DNA from: Sporolactobacillus kofuensis
GTDB taxonomy: Bacteria; Bacillota; Bacilli; Bacillales; Sporolactobacillaceae
Direction of reading: 5' to 3'
DNA length: 64,000 bases
Assembly (NCBI RefSeq): GCF_042660205.1
Contig: NZ_JBHSTQ010000012.1
Location: 16,665 to 80,664 of the forward strand
In this document: in pieces, positions 25,200 to 34,847 of the stretch
Numbering within the stretch: the stretch's first letter is position 1
How the letters are laid out: the number at the start of each line of letters is the position of its first letter
Translations under genes and position numbers: made by a program
Notes under the pieces: generated by a model
What the model was told of the DNA's origin: nothing
The model's input: the letters and a program-made list of their open reading frames with translations, nothing else
The model's database searches: none

Positions 25200-26291
25200 G
25201 TGGATCAATTCGATCATGATGTTGTGAACAGAAGCCTCGAATTATTGCAGCAAGCGTATACGTCAGGTGCATCAGACATTCATTTTACCCCTCGAAGCCT
25301 CGACACTTTAGTTGAATTAAGAATTAACGGTTACCTTTACGAATGTACAGTTTTAAATCCAACCGTGGCCGAACGAATGATTAATCATTTTAAGTTCATG
25401 TCCGGAATGGATATTGGTGAACATCGTCTTCCTCAGAGTGGTGCCATGGTCTCCCTGATTAATCATCTTCCTGTCTCCTTACGGATGTCTGTACTTCCAA
25501 CCCCAAATAAAGAAAGTCTTGTGATTCGATTATTACCCCAACAGAATGAAGTACCCATCGATGATCTAACAGTATTTGATGAAGCCAAAAGAAGTTTGAA
25601 TGCACTCATGTCGTACGAAAACGGTTTGATCCTCATTTCTGGGCCAACAGGTTCCGGTAAAACAACCACGCTCTATAGTTTGCTTTCTACCCTTCAGAGA
25701 CGCTATCATGCCCGAGTCATCACAATTGAAGATCCAATTGAAAAGAAAAATGATGCTTTTATTCAGATGGAAGTAAATGAGAAAGCAAATTTCACGTATG
25801 CAAAAGGGTTTCGCGCGATCTTACGCCATGATCCGGATATTGTGATGATCGGCGAAATTCGTGATGAGGAAACGGCAAAAATAGCTGTACGAGCTGCGCT
25901 AAGTGGACATTTAGTGCTCTCTACTGTTCACGCATCGAATGCATCTTCTACGTTACAGAGAATGTTTGAACTTGGCATTCCGCGATTTGATTTGAAGGAA
26001 ACGTTAGTTGCGGTAATTGCAGAACGCTTAGTAACAATTCAATGTCCTGAATGTGGGCAAGTCTGTGTACAGCATTGTACACATCGCCATCATCCTGATC
26101 GTACCGGCGTTTTCGAAATACTCGCCGGAATGGCACTCCATGATCTTCTTTCGGCAACGTATTCTGGGCATCGCCGCTCAACAAGCTACAAAACGATTGA
26201 GGATTATTTGGAGGAAGGGGTAGAAAGCGGTTGGATTGCCGCAGACACTTTGAGGAGGGCGCATAATGATTTTTCGAAGAAACTGGACTAA
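25200..26291 (+). CDS. comGA: ComGA, competence pseudopilus assembly ATPase
   Basis: This 363-residue GspE/PilB-type ATPase powers pseudopilus assembly for DNA uptake. It has Walker A GPTGSGKTTTLYSLL, an Asp box TIEDPIEKK, Walker B DPDIVMIGEIRDEETA and His-box LVLSTVHASNASS. The Cys motif CPECGQVCVQHC lies near the C-terminus. The start is GTG 25200 after GCAGGTGATTTC; ATG 25182 lacks an RBS. Its end overlaps comGB by 26 bp. The gene is intact, yet the rest of the comG operon is missing. Confidence 0.93.
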   Translation: MDQFDHDVVNRSLELLQQAYTSGASDIHFTPRSLDTLVELRINGYLYECTVLNPTVAERMINHFKFMSGMDIGEHRLPQSGAMVSLINHLPVSLRMSVLPTPNKESLVIRLLPQQNEVPIDDLTVFDEAKRSLNALMSYENGLILISGPTGSGKTTTLYSLLSTLQRRYHARVITIEDPIEKKNDAFIQMEVNEKANFTYAKGFRAILRHDPDIVMIGEIRDEETAKIAVRAALSGHLVLSTVHASNASSTLQRMFELGIPRFDLKETLVAVIAERLVTIQCPECGQVCVQHCTHRHHPDRTGVFEILAGMALHDLLSATYSGHRRSTSYKTIEDYLEEGVESGWIAADTLRRAHNDFSKKLD

Positions 26292-27297
26292 GAAAGATCA
26301 AGCACAATTATTAATTGAGCTTGGCCGCTGCTTGCATGATGGTTATCCGCTTAGCACCGCAATTGAACTTCAAGATTATAATAGACGACCGAAGTTGGCA
26401 GAAGATATGAAGTACATGTATCAAGCGATGCGAGCAGGATTAGCCTTTCATGAAGGATTGCGAGCACTTAGATTTCCAGAAGAAGTGGTACACGCCATAT
26501 ATTTTGCGGAAGCCGGTGGTACATTACCTACGGCGCTCATGGAAACAGGTACGATGCTGCAACGAAGAGAATATTTTAAGGAACGCATGCGGCGCTTTAC
26601 TCGATATCCGTTATTTCTCCTTTGGGTTCTGTTCTCCATCATGTTTGTCATTGGTCGATTTCTTTTACCGAGTTTTACCCAACTCTATCGATCATTATCC
26701 CTGGATCTTCCACTCATCACAAGGATGTTCCTCTATATCGCTGATCACCCAGAAAGCGTGTTGCTCATACTCTTAATTAGTGGATCACTCTTTGGTTTCA
26801 TTCTCTTCCTTTTTCAGAAACAACCGCTTATGATTCGAGTTAAAATGATTTCACGACTACCGATAATTGGAAATGCCATCCGCCTCTACCATACCCACCA
26901 ATTCTCATTTCACTTAGGAAGCTTTTTGGGCTCTGGAATGACCATCAAACAATCGTTGCATATTTTGACACAGGAAGGGACCTCACCTTTTCTGAGAAGT
27001 GAAGCAGAACGAATAGAGAAGCAATTGCGAAGCGGGTACTCATTAGTATCCTGCGTGAAGCGTTCGATCTATTATCTTCCTGAACTTGTGGAAACGATTA
27101 AACAAGGGGAACGTCACGGTGCCCTTGATCGATCGCTGAGCCAATATAGTACGCGATTGATCCGAAAAATGGAACAACAGTCAAAACAAATGCTCTCCCT
27201 ATTTCAGCCCGTACTGCTCATACTTGTTGGAGGGTTTGTACTCATCATGTTTCTCTCCGTTCTAGTACCTGTCTTTCAGATGATTAACGGTCTTTAA
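26266..27297 (+). CDS. comGB: ComGB, competence inner-membrane platform protein
   Basis: This 343-residue GspF/PilC-family protein has the two repeated helical domains and three membrane spans (about 120-142, 165-187 and 315-337), ending LVPVFQMINGL as expected for a complete protein. ATG 26266 follows TTGAGGAGGGCGCATA. comGC, the pseudopilin gene that should follow, is absent: the next gene is convergent and overlaps the 3' end by 14 bp. Confidence 0.92.
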   Translation: MIFRRNWTKKDQAQLLIELGRCLHDGYPLSTAIELQDYNRRPKLAEDMKYMYQAMRAGLAFHEGLRALRFPEEVVHAIYFAEAGGTLPTALMETGTMLQRREYFKERMRRFTRYPLFLLWVLFSIMFVIGRFLLPSFTQLYRSLSLDLPLITRMFLYIADHPESVLLILLISGSLFGFILFLFQKQPLMIRVKMISRLPIIGNAIRLYHTHQFSFHLGSFLGSGMTIKQSLHILTQEGTSPFLRSEAERIEKQLRSGYSLVSCVKRSIYYLPELVETIKQGERHGALDRSLSQYSTRLIRKMEQQSKQMLSLFQPVLLILVGGFVLIMFLSVLVPVFQMINGL

Positions 27298-28087
27298 TTA
27301 AATCAGGTAGAAAAGTTGAGGATTGAAGATAAAATAAACCTGCGTTAATTAACTTTACTTTTATGACCGGTTTGTACTGTTCTTCAAGCGCTTTTTTTTC
27401 TTGTGTGTAGCGTTCAGGTTTCAGTTCCTGATAGTCATAAAAAGAGTCCAATAACTGTTGATCTTTTTCCCACCGCTCATTTGCTTGATCCGCCCAATCT
27501 GTTGGTTCAGTATTTAACTCCGCTTCGATGAATCGTTCAATACGGCGAATTCCGCTATTGATCGTAATGAGTGGGCTAAGTGTATAACAGTAGTCTGGCA
27601 TTTTCTGATTAAGCTGAAGTCTCTTGAGCATTGATTGAAAACCTTCAATTAGTGTGCCATTAATCAATTGAAGACCGACAGAGCGAATGAAATCTTTTTT
27701 CAAGTCACATTGGTAACTGATCTTTAGGTTTAGTCCTAGCCATGGTTCAAGAGCAGGGGCTGATTGTGACGGAAGAATCTGATACATGCGAATAAATCTA
27801 CCCAATTCCTCTACGGTATTCATAATTTGGTGGAGACGCGGCGATCCAAAATGAATAAATTCACCATCATTATCGTTATCGTTTAGTCTGAAAGTGAGCG
27901 TCGCTAATTCTGGTTCAGCTCCGATCTGTTCAATATAATGCCAGTAAAAGGGACGGTTCATTAATCTTTTGTCCATCTCTTTCGTTAATTGAACTTTTAG
28001 TTGGTCCGCACTCGAAACAGGAAGTATACTGCAACCTGAACTCGAAAAAAACCGTACAAGAAAGTCATGAATTTCCGCCTGCTGCAT
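27284..28087 (-). CDS. yqhG: YqhG family protein
   Basis: This protein of about 267 residues belongs to the Bacillales YqhG family, of unknown function, always beside the SNF2 helicase YqhH. The N-terminus (AEIHDFLVRFFSSSGCSIL) and the NRPFYWHYIEQIGAEPELATLTF block are characteristic. I take the ATG at 28087 because GGAG is 9 nt upstream; the ATG at 28096 lies directly against that RBS. It overlaps yqhH by 23 bp, indicating coupling. Confidence 0.85.
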   Translation of the reverse strand: MQQAEIHDFLVRFFSSSGCSILPVSSADQLKVQLTKEMDKRLMNRPFYWHYIEQIGAEPELATLTFRLNDNDNDGEFIHFGSPRLHQIMNTVEELGRFIRMYQILPSQSAPALEPWLGLNLKISYQCDLKKDFIRSVGLQLINGTLIEGFQSMLKRLQLNQKMPDYCYTLSPLITINSGIRRIERFIEAELNTEPTDWADQANERWEKDQQLLDSFYDYQELKPERYTQEKKALEEQYKPVIKVKLINAGLFYLQSSTFLPDLIKDR

Positions 28088-29741
28088 GATCTTCATCTCC
28101 TTTTAATTGGAGTTGTTCAAAGTTGATGACGCTACTTAAATTATCAAGCTTAATTTTTATTTCACCATCGGTGTCTGATTCCTCGAAAATAGTTAACACC
28201 TGCTTTTCCACATCATTTAAATCGATATGGGTTAATATTTTATCTAACTCACCAATCACTTGTTCAAATAAATGAATTTTATTGTAAAGTAAGTTCAGAA
28301 TGTGGCTTTCGACGGTTCCTCGCGTCGCAAAATTATAAATATGCACATCTTTTTCCTGACCGAGACGATGAATTCGCCCAATTCTTTGTTCGATGCGCAT
28401 TGGATTCCAGGGAAGGTCATAGTTGATCAGGTGGCATGCAAACTGTAGATTGATCCCTTCGCCGCCAGCTTCTGTTGCGACAAGTACTTGTACGTTATTT
28501 TGAAACAGCATGCGCATCCAATCCTTTTTGTTGCGCCGAAAGCCGCCGCTGAATGGAACAGAGCTAATTCCGTTCTTTTTTAAATACCATTGTAAATAAA
28601 GTTGAGTGGCACGATATTCAGTAAAAATGATAACCTTATCGTTTATCTGTTTTATCAATTCAACCGCTTTTTCGGCTTTAGCATTCTGTTGAATCGCATT
28701 TAATTTATCAAAAATATCATGCCAGAGTCGCTCTGTTACAGGTGTAGTAGTAGTTCTATAGATCTTGTTCAGTGTGACAAAAGCGGCTTCTCTAGAGCTA
28801 CACGCCTCCCTTTGAAGGGTCAAAAGTGAAAAGGATTGAACAATACCGTGTTGCTTGAGTACGTCTAACGATGAATAAAAGTCTTGCTCTGCTTTGGAAA
28901 AAGGAATCTCAAAAGATTTAATGATGCGCTTTGGCCAATGTAACCCGGTGTCCTCACGACGATTTCGCACCATCACTTGGTTGACGAGTGCTTTTAATTT
29001 TTGCTCATTTTTGACTGAGCGTAATCCGGATTTATAATTTTTTGCAAATTGCTCGGCACTCCCGAGGTAGCCGGGTTTCAACAAGGAAACAAGGTAAAAG
29101 ATTTCGTTTATCTGATTCTGAATCGGCGTCGCAGTCAATAAGAGGCAGAATTTTTTTTTGAGGCTTTGAACAAACTGGTAATTTTTCGTTTTGTGATTTT
29201 TAAGTTTATGCGCCTCATCAATTATGATTAAATCGTAATCTTGTGCCAAGACGATACTTCGATGAGGCTCACGTTTTGCCGTATCCATTGATGAAACAAC
29301 AACATCATAGTGCTCCCACACATAAGCTTTTCGTTGTGCAACTGCCGGGATATAGAATTTTGCATTCAATTCAGACACCCATTGGAGAACGAGTGAAGCG
29401 GGAACGAGAATTAGTACTTTTTTGACAAGACCTCGGATCATGTATTCTTTAATAATTAATCCTGCTTCAATCGTTTTGCCAAGCCCGACTTCATCGGCCA
29501 AAATCGCTTTTCCATGCATCTCTTCAATGACCGTTCTTGCTGTTTCAATCTGATGCGGATGCAGTTTTAATTGTGGAAGACGTCCAGGCGCAATCAGTCC
29601 ATGAAAAGAGGGAATGATTCGTTCTTTTTCTGCAAGATAAGCAAGAGAGAAAAGTTCTGACTTTGCCCAAGGTCCATTATCTTCAATATGTTTTAAAAAT
29701 GAATCATACCAAGTTCTGTCAAATTGAATTATCGGCTTCAT
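28065..29741 (-). CDS. yqhH: SNF2-family DNA/RNA helicase-like ATPase YqhH
   Basis: This 558-residue superfamily II ATPase has motif I ADEVGLGKTIEAG, motif II IIIDEAHKLKN, motif III LLTATPIQN, motif V ATEAGGEGINLQ and motif VI RIGRIHRLGQ. It is shorter than chromatin remodellers and lacks an accessory zinc domain. The cellular role is unknown, and its constant partner is yqhG. The start ATG 29741 follows AAGGTGCACAAT. In B. subtilis the same pair sits beside gcvT as here. Confidence 0.9.
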   Translation of the reverse strand: MKPIIQFDRTWYDSFLKHIEDNGPWAKSELFSLAYLAEKERIIPSFHGLIAPGRLPQLKLHPHQIETARTVIEEMHGKAILADEVGLGKTIEAGLIIKEYMIRGLVKKVLILVPASLVLQWVSELNAKFYIPAVAQRKAYVWEHYDVVVSSMDTAKREPHRSIVLAQDYDLIIIDEAHKLKNHKTKNYQFVQSLKKKFCLLLTATPIQNQINEIFYLVSLLKPGYLGSAEQFAKNYKSGLRSVKNEQKLKALVNQVMVRNRREDTGLHWPKRIIKSFEIPFSKAEQDFYSSLDVLKQHGIVQSFSLLTLQREACSSREAAFVTLNKIYRTTTTPVTERLWHDIFDKLNAIQQNAKAEKAVELIKQINDKVIIFTEYRATQLYLQWYLKKNGISSVPFSGGFRRNKKDWMRMLFQNNVQVLVATEAGGEGINLQFACHLINYDLPWNPMRIEQRIGRIHRLGQEKDVHIYNFATRGTVESHILNLLYNKIHLFEQVIGELDKILTHIDLNDVEKQVLTIFEESDTDGEIKIKLDNLSSVINFEQLQLKGDEDHAAGGNS

Positions 29742-29949
29742 ATTGTGCACCTTATCGTATTAAATTTCTGAACAAAGTATTGCTAAGATCATTGAGAAAA
29801 TGGTAGGATATCAATGTCAGAAGGTGTCCATAATTGTCAAAAAATATTCGGAATATTTATTTGACTTCTTTGGATTTCAAGTGTTCTACTTTCTGAACAT
29901 ATACTGTTATTATGTACGAGATTGTCTGGAGTTAAACGCTATTAATTGA

Positions 29950-30176
29950 ATGGATTGCGAATGACGTTATGGGGAGAGACCGCGGAAAGTGCGGGCGCCG
30001 AAGGAGCAAACGAACAGTGAATCTCTCAGGCAAATGGGACTCATAACGGACGCACCTCTGGAGAGTGCCACGGGGCTACCAAAGGGGATACCGCTAACGG
30101 GCTCGGACGCTTAGCGATAAACTTTCAGGTATAAGGACAGAGGAAGACATTAGGTTGTCTTCCTCTGTCCTTTTTT
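29950..30176 (+). ncRNA. Tandem glycine riboswitch with terminator
   Basis: Two aptamers lie in series: the first about 29966-30050 (GGGAGAGACCGCGGAAAG..., GCCGAAGGAGCAA, CTCTCAGGCAAATGGGAC), the second about 30050-30135 (CTCTGGAGAGTGCC, ACCGCTAACGGGCTCGGA, CTTTCAGGTATAAGGACAGAG). An intrinsic terminator follows at 30133-30176: GGACAGAGGAAGACA pairs with its complement and ends in TTTTTT. Glycine binding should disrupt it and switch on gcvT-gcvPA-gcvPB. Confidence 0.97.
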
Positions 30177-30241
30177 GATGCCATCTCAATTAATAAACCG
30201 AGTAATTAACTAAATTTGCATTAGCGGGAGGAATGAATGGG

Positions 30242-31339
30242 ATGCCGGATTTGAAAACAACGCCGCTGTATGAGTTTTACAAAAGCCATGATGCAAAGCT
30301 GATTGACTTTGGCGGATACTTGTTACCAGTGCAAATTTCAGGAATTAAAGCGGAGCACCAAGCCGTTCGAACCGCTGCAGGCATTTTCGATGTCTCGCAT
30401 ATGGGAGAATTCCTAGTTAAAGGAAAGGGTACCGAGCAGTTTCTGCAACAAATGGTTACAAATGATGTTTCAAAAGCACAACCTGGAGATGCTATTTATA
30501 CAGCAATGTGCTATGAAACAGGTGGGACTGTTGATGACTTATTGATTTACTGTCTTGAAAAAGATGTCTATCAGCTCGTTGTCAATGCTGCAAATATTGA
30601 AAAAGATTTTAAATGGCTTAACGAACATAAGCCGGCGGAGATTGAATTAACAGATCGATCAGAAAGCATTGGATTGCTCGCTGTTCAAGGACCAAAGGCT
30701 TTATCTATTGTTCAAAAAATCACCGATTATCCTCTGCAAAGTATTGAGCACTTTAAATTTGCAGATCAGGTGCGCCTACAAGGTGTACCAAGCCTTGTCT
30801 CACGCACCGGTTATACTGGTGAAGACGGCTTTGAGATATACTGCCCATGGGCGCAAGCGCCAGTATTGTGGAACGCATTACTTGATGCAGGCGAAATGGA
30901 TGGATTGATTCCTTGCGGGCTAGGCGCACGTGACACATTGAGATTCGAAGCGCGATTGCCATTATATGGTCAAGAATTAAGCTCAACCATAACACCGCTT
31001 GAAGCAGGCGTTGGGTTCGCGGTTAAACTTAACAAAGCTGCGGACTTTATTGGTAAGACTGTCCTGATAAATCAGAAACAGGATGGTCTGAAAAGGAAAA
31101 TTGTGGGCATCGAAATGATTGATCGTGCAATTCCTCGTACCCATTATGGGGTCTATGTAAATGATAAAAAAGTTGGCGAAGTAACAACTGGGACGCAATC
31201 ACCAACACTTGGAAAAAATTTAGGATTAGTGCTTATCGATATCGAATACTCCAAGATTGGCACACAAGTTGAAGTGGATATTCGCGGGAAACGCAAAAAA
31301 GCTACAGTTATCAAAACCCCTTTCTATAAAAGAGCTTGA
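30242..31339 (+). CDS. gcvT: Glycine cleavage system T protein (aminomethyltransferase)
   Basis: This protein of about 365 residues transfers the methylene carbon from H protein to tetrahydrofolate. The family blocks FDVSHMGEFLV, RTGYTGEDGFEIY, PCGLGARDTLRFEA and LEAGVGFAVKL are intact. Of the three clustered ATGs, 30242 has the best spacing from GGGAGG. First gene of the riboswitch-controlled operon; gcvPA follows after 12 nt. The H-protein gene is not in this window. Confidence 0.95.
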   Translation: MPDLKTTPLYEFYKSHDAKLIDFGGYLLPVQISGIKAEHQAVRTAAGIFDVSHMGEFLVKGKGTEQFLQQMVTNDVSKAQPGDAIYTAMCYETGGTVDDLLIYCLEKDVYQLVVNAANIEKDFKWLNEHKPAEIELTDRSESIGLLAVQGPKALSIVQKITDYPLQSIEHFKFADQVRLQGVPSLVSRTGYTGEDGFEIYCPWAQAPVLWNALLDAGEMDGLIPCGLGARDTLRFEARLPLYGQELSSTITPLEAGVGFAVKLNKAADFIGKTVLINQKQDGLKRKIVGIEMIDRAIPRTHYGVYVNDKKVGEVTTGTQSPTLGKNLGLVLIDIEYSKIGTQVEVDIRGKRKKATVIKTPFYKRA

Positions 31340-31351
31340 GGAGGCTATGAG

Positions 31352-32707
31352 ATGTCACAATACCGTTATTTGCCGGTAACGGATGAAGATCGTCGGGAAA
31401 TGCTTGATGTCATCGGTGTTCAATCAGACGAGGAGCTTTTCTCCGATGTACCGGAAAAAATTCGTTTTAAAGGTGAATTAAATCTAGAACCACAACTTTC
31501 AGAACCTGAATTGATTCGTTTTCTGTCCAGGCTTGCGAAAAAAAATGTTAGTACCAGCGACTACCCTTCATTTTTAGGCGCGGGGATTTATGATCATTAC
31601 ATTCCTTCGGTTGTAGATAGTGTCATTTCAAGAGGAGAATTCTACACAGCCTATACCCCATATCAAGCTGAGGTTTCACAAGGCGAACTACAAGCTATCT
31701 TTGAATTTCAATCACTGATTTGCGAACTCACGGGTATGGAAGCTGCAAACTCATCAATGTATGATGGTTCAACTTCGCTTGCGGAAGCAGCTCTATTATC
31801 CAGTGGGGTAACACGTAATAAGAAAATTGTTGTTTCAGAGACCGTTCATCCCGAATATCGGCAAGTACTCGCGACATACGCACATGGGAGAAGGCTTGAC
31901 GTGGTTACCATTCCTTCAAAAGATGGTGAAACGGACGTACAAGCGCTTCAAGCGGCAATTAATGATGAGACAGCCTGTGTCATTGTACAATATCCAAATT
32001 TCTTCGGTCACGTTGAACCTCTAAAAGACATTGAAGAAATGACGCACAATGCAAAACGTGCACAATTAATTGTGGCAAGCAACCCGCTCGCGTTGGGCAT
32101 CCTGACACCGCCTGGTGACTTTAATGCGGATATCGTTGTTGGCGACTGCCAGCCACTCGGAATTTCCGAATCCTTTGGCGGTCCACACTGTGGTTATTTT
32201 GCGGTTTCGAAAAAATTGATTCGTAAGGTTCCCGGGCGTCTTGTTGGAGAAACCGTTGATGACAAGGGACAACGTGGATATGTTCTAACATTACAGGCAC
32301 GCGAGCAGCATATTCGCCGCGAAAAGGCGACTTCAAATATTTGTTCAAACCAAGCCTTGAATGCACTTGCTTCATCAGTTGCGATGAATGCTTTTGGTAA
32401 GAAAGGCATTCGTGAGCTTGCGGAGCAGAATATCCAAAAAGCACATTATGCTGCGAAGAAACTCTCCGAAGAAGGCGTAACGGTTTGTGATAACCATACG
32501 TTCTTCAATGAATTTGTTGTGGATTGCAAGCGACCAGTATCTGAAGTTAATCGTGCCCTCCTCGATCAGGGGATGATTGGTGGTTATGACTTAGCTAAAT
32601 CCTTCAGTCACTGTGAAAATAAAATGCTTGTCGCTGTTACCGAAATGCGGTCAAAAGCAGAGATTGATCAATTCGCTGAAGCACTTGGAGGGATTATTCG
32701 TGGATAA
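31352..32707 (+). CDS. gcvPA: Glycine dehydrogenase (decarboxylating) subunit 1
   Basis: This 451-residue protein is the N-terminal half of split P protein; with gcvPB it forms the PLP-dependent decarboxylase. Visible blocks are FLGAGIYDHYIPSVVD, YTPYQAEVSQGELQAIFEFQ and GESFGGPHCGYFAV-like ISESFGGPHCGYF. GAGGAGGCTATGAG is the RBS. The end overlaps gcvPB by 8 bp. Confidence 0.95.
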   Translation: MSQYRYLPVTDEDRREMLDVIGVQSDEELFSDVPEKIRFKGELNLEPQLSEPELIRFLSRLAKKNVSTSDYPSFLGAGIYDHYIPSVVDSVISRGEFYTAYTPYQAEVSQGELQAIFEFQSLICELTGMEAANSSMYDGSTSLAEAALLSSGVTRNKKIVVSETVHPEYRQVLATYAHGRRLDVVTIPSKDGETDVQALQAAINDETACVIVQYPNFFGHVEPLKDIEEMTHNAKRAQLIVASNPLALGILTPPGDFNADIVVGDCQPLGISESFGGPHCGYFAVSKKLIRKVPGRLVGETVDDKGQRGYVLTLQAREQHIRREKATSNICSNQALNALASSVAMNAFGKKGIRELAEQNIQKAHYAAKKLSEEGVTVCDNHTFFNEFVVDCKRPVSEVNRALLDQGMIGGYDLAKSFSHCENKMLVAVTEMRSKAEIDQFAEALGGIIRG

Positions 32708-34163
32708 TCAGAATCAGCCGCTTATTTTTGAACGGAGCAAAAAAGGAAGAACTGCTTATAGCTTGCCAGCTTTAGATATACCTGAACTGCCGATCAATGA
32801 AATGGTCGGTGACGATTATCTGCGTAAGGAAGAACCGAATTGGCCGGAAGTTTCAGAATTGGAACTCGTAAGGCATTATATGGCACTATCAAAAAGAAAT
32901 TTTGGTGTCGATAACGGATTTTATCCGCTTGGTTCGTGTACAATGAAGTACAATCCAAAGGTTAACGAAGTAGTGGCTCGCCTAAGTGGTTTGGCTCATA
33001 TCCATCCTTATCAAGATGAACAAACCGTGCAGGGTGCCCTCGAGTTGCTTTATCGTCTTCAAGAAAATTTGCAAGAGATTACAGGTATGGATGCAGTTAC
33101 TTTGCAACCTGCAGCTGGCGCCCATGGTGAGTGGACCGGGCTGATGATTATTCGCGCATTTCATGAAGCTAATGGTGATGTAAAGAGAACGAAAGTCATT
33201 GTTCCGGATACTGCTCATGGGACGAACCCGGCATCGGCAGCCGTTGCAGGGTTTGAAGCAGTTACGGTTAAATCCGATGAAAACGGCCTTGTCGATTTGG
33301 AAGATCTCAAACGTGTAGCAGATGAGACAACAGCCGCGCTCATGTTGACGAACCCAAATACTTTAGGTTTATTTGAAACACATATTCAAGAGATTGCGGA
33401 AATTGTTCATGCAGCCGGAGGAAAAGTGTACTATGACGGGGCAAACATGAACGCAATCATGGGTGTTACACGGCCTGGGGATATGGGCTATGATGTAGTT
33501 CACCTGAATTTGCATAAAACATTTACGGGACCACACGGTGGTGGAGGTCCTGGTTCAGGACCTGTCGGCGTTAAAGCGGAACTCGAACCATTTCTACCAA
33601 AACCATTAATCGTGAAGAAGGAAGACGGCAGCTATGGATTTGACGAAGATCGTCCACAATCTATTGGTCGAGTAAAAGCGTTTTATGGGAATTTTGGTAT
33701 TAATGTTCGTGCATATGCCTATATTCGAACCATGGGTGGAAAAGGGCTATTCCAAGTCTCAAAAGACGCTGTGCTTAATGCCAACTATCTACTGAAGCGG
33801 CTCACAGATCACTTTGACACACCATTCAAACAGCTCTGTAAGCATGAATTTGTTCTCTCTGGTAGTAGACAGAAAAAATTGGGTGTGCGTACGCTGGACA
33901 TGGCCAAACGGTTGCTGGATTTCGGATATTATCCGCCAACGATTTACTTCCCACTGCTTGTTGATGAAGCATTAATGATTGAGCCAACGGAAACCGAATC
34001 TAAGGAAACCCTTGATGAATTTGCCGATCACTTAATTGCGATTACAAAAGAGGCGGAAGAGCATCCTGAGACTGTTCAGGAAGCACCACATAAAACCGTA
34101 ATCGGGCGACTCGATGAGACGCAAGCGGCACGTCATCCTGTTCTTCGTTACCTCAAACAATGA
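32700..34163 (+). CDS. gcvPB: Glycine dehydrogenase (decarboxylating) subunit 2
   Basis: This protein of about 487 residues is the catalytic half carrying the PLP lysine in LNLHKTFTGPHGGGGPGSGP. Other blocks are GFYPLGSCTMKYNPK and TAHGTNPASAA. The start GTG 32700 lies 8 nt after GGAGG inside the end of gcvPA; earlier in-frame codons back to 32613 overlap gcvPA more and have no RBS. Last gene of the operon, followed by a strong terminator. Confidence 0.95.
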   Translation: MDNQNQPLIFERSKKGRTAYSLPALDIPELPINEMVGDDYLRKEEPNWPEVSELELVRHYMALSKRNFGVDNGFYPLGSCTMKYNPKVNEVVARLSGLAHIHPYQDEQTVQGALELLYRLQENLQEITGMDAVTLQPAAGAHGEWTGLMIIRAFHEANGDVKRTKVIVPDTAHGTNPASAAVAGFEAVTVKSDENGLVDLEDLKRVADETTAALMLTNPNTLGLFETHIQEIAEIVHAAGGKVYYDGANMNAIMGVTRPGDMGYDVVHLNLHKTFTGPHGGGGPGSGPVGVKAELEPFLPKPLIVKKEDGSYGFDEDRPQSIGRVKAFYGNFGINVRAYAYIRTMGGKGLFQVSKDAVLNANYLLKRLTDHFDTPFKQLCKHEFVLSGSRQKKLGVRTLDMAKRLLDFGYYPPTIYFPLLVDEALMIEPTETESKETLDEFADHLIAITKEAEEHPETVQEAPHKTVIGRLDETQAARHPVLRYLKQ

Positions 34164-34201
34164 GGCAAATAAAGTAGAATGGACGATTGAGTAAAATACA
34201 A

Positions 34202-34239
34202 AAAGAAACGCGTTTCAATACGAAACGCGTTTCTTTTTG
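34202..34239. terminator. Terminator of gcv operon, shared with convergent yqhL
   Basis: AAAGAAACGCGTTTC-AATAC-GAAACGCGTTTCTTT, a 15-bp stem with T-runs in both directions. Confidence 0.95.
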
Positions 34240-34275
34240 TGCAATTGAAGAAGATGAGCTAAAATGTGAGAACGA

Positions 34276-34653
34276 TTATCCTTTTTTAATTCTTCCGTTC
34301 CACTTCTTAAATCCGCCTTCTAGGTGATATAAATTTTTGTATTTCAATTTTCTTAGAACTGCAGCCGCACGCGCACTCCGAGTACCATTCGAATCATAGA
34401 GATAAATTGGCATATCGTGGCGCACTTCTGTCTGGCGCATTTTCAATTGCGTCAGTGGGATATTCCGCGCACCAAGAATGTGACCGTTTTTAAACTCATC
34501 AGGTTCACGGACATCAATTAATTGTGCCTTTCTGTATCCAGCGCGAAAGTCCACTTCTGATAATGTGGTCAGATAGCGGCGTTGTACATATCTGGCGATG
34601 AAAAAATAGCCGAAATATGCGATGATCATTGCAAGTAAGAAAATCCAGCCCAT
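34276..34653 (-). CDS. yqhL: Membrane-anchored rhodanese-like protein YqhL, catalytic Cys absent
   Basis: This 125-residue protein has one N-terminal membrane helix (residues 3-22) and a rhodanese domain (DVREPDEFKNGHILGARNIPL). In the active-site loop YLYDSNGTRS, the position of the sulfur-carrying Cys is Asp, so sulfurtransfer by the standard mechanism is unlikely; a binding or regulatory role fits better. B. subtilis YqhL sits at the same place between gcvPB and mntR. Monocistronic. Confidence 0.88.
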   Translation of the reverse strand: MGWIFLLAMIIAYFGYFFIARYVQRRYLTTLSEVDFRAGYRKAQLIDVREPDEFKNGHILGARNIPLTQLKMRQTEVRHDMPIYLYDSNGTRSARAAAVLRKLKYKNLYHLEGGFKKWNGRIKKG

Positions 34654-34847
34654 GACTATTCGTCCCCCTAATTCATTTCAAGTTCCATTATAACGATTTA
34701 GAGGCTCGATTGAAAGATGTGGAAACGCTTTGATTGGCGGATCAATCAAGTAATTATCCTTATAGCCATTGGTATTTCCTTGTTTTTTAGGTACTGTTAT
34801 AGTACGATGAGGAGAGTAAAAAAGGGTTGTCGTTAGGGGGAGACACG

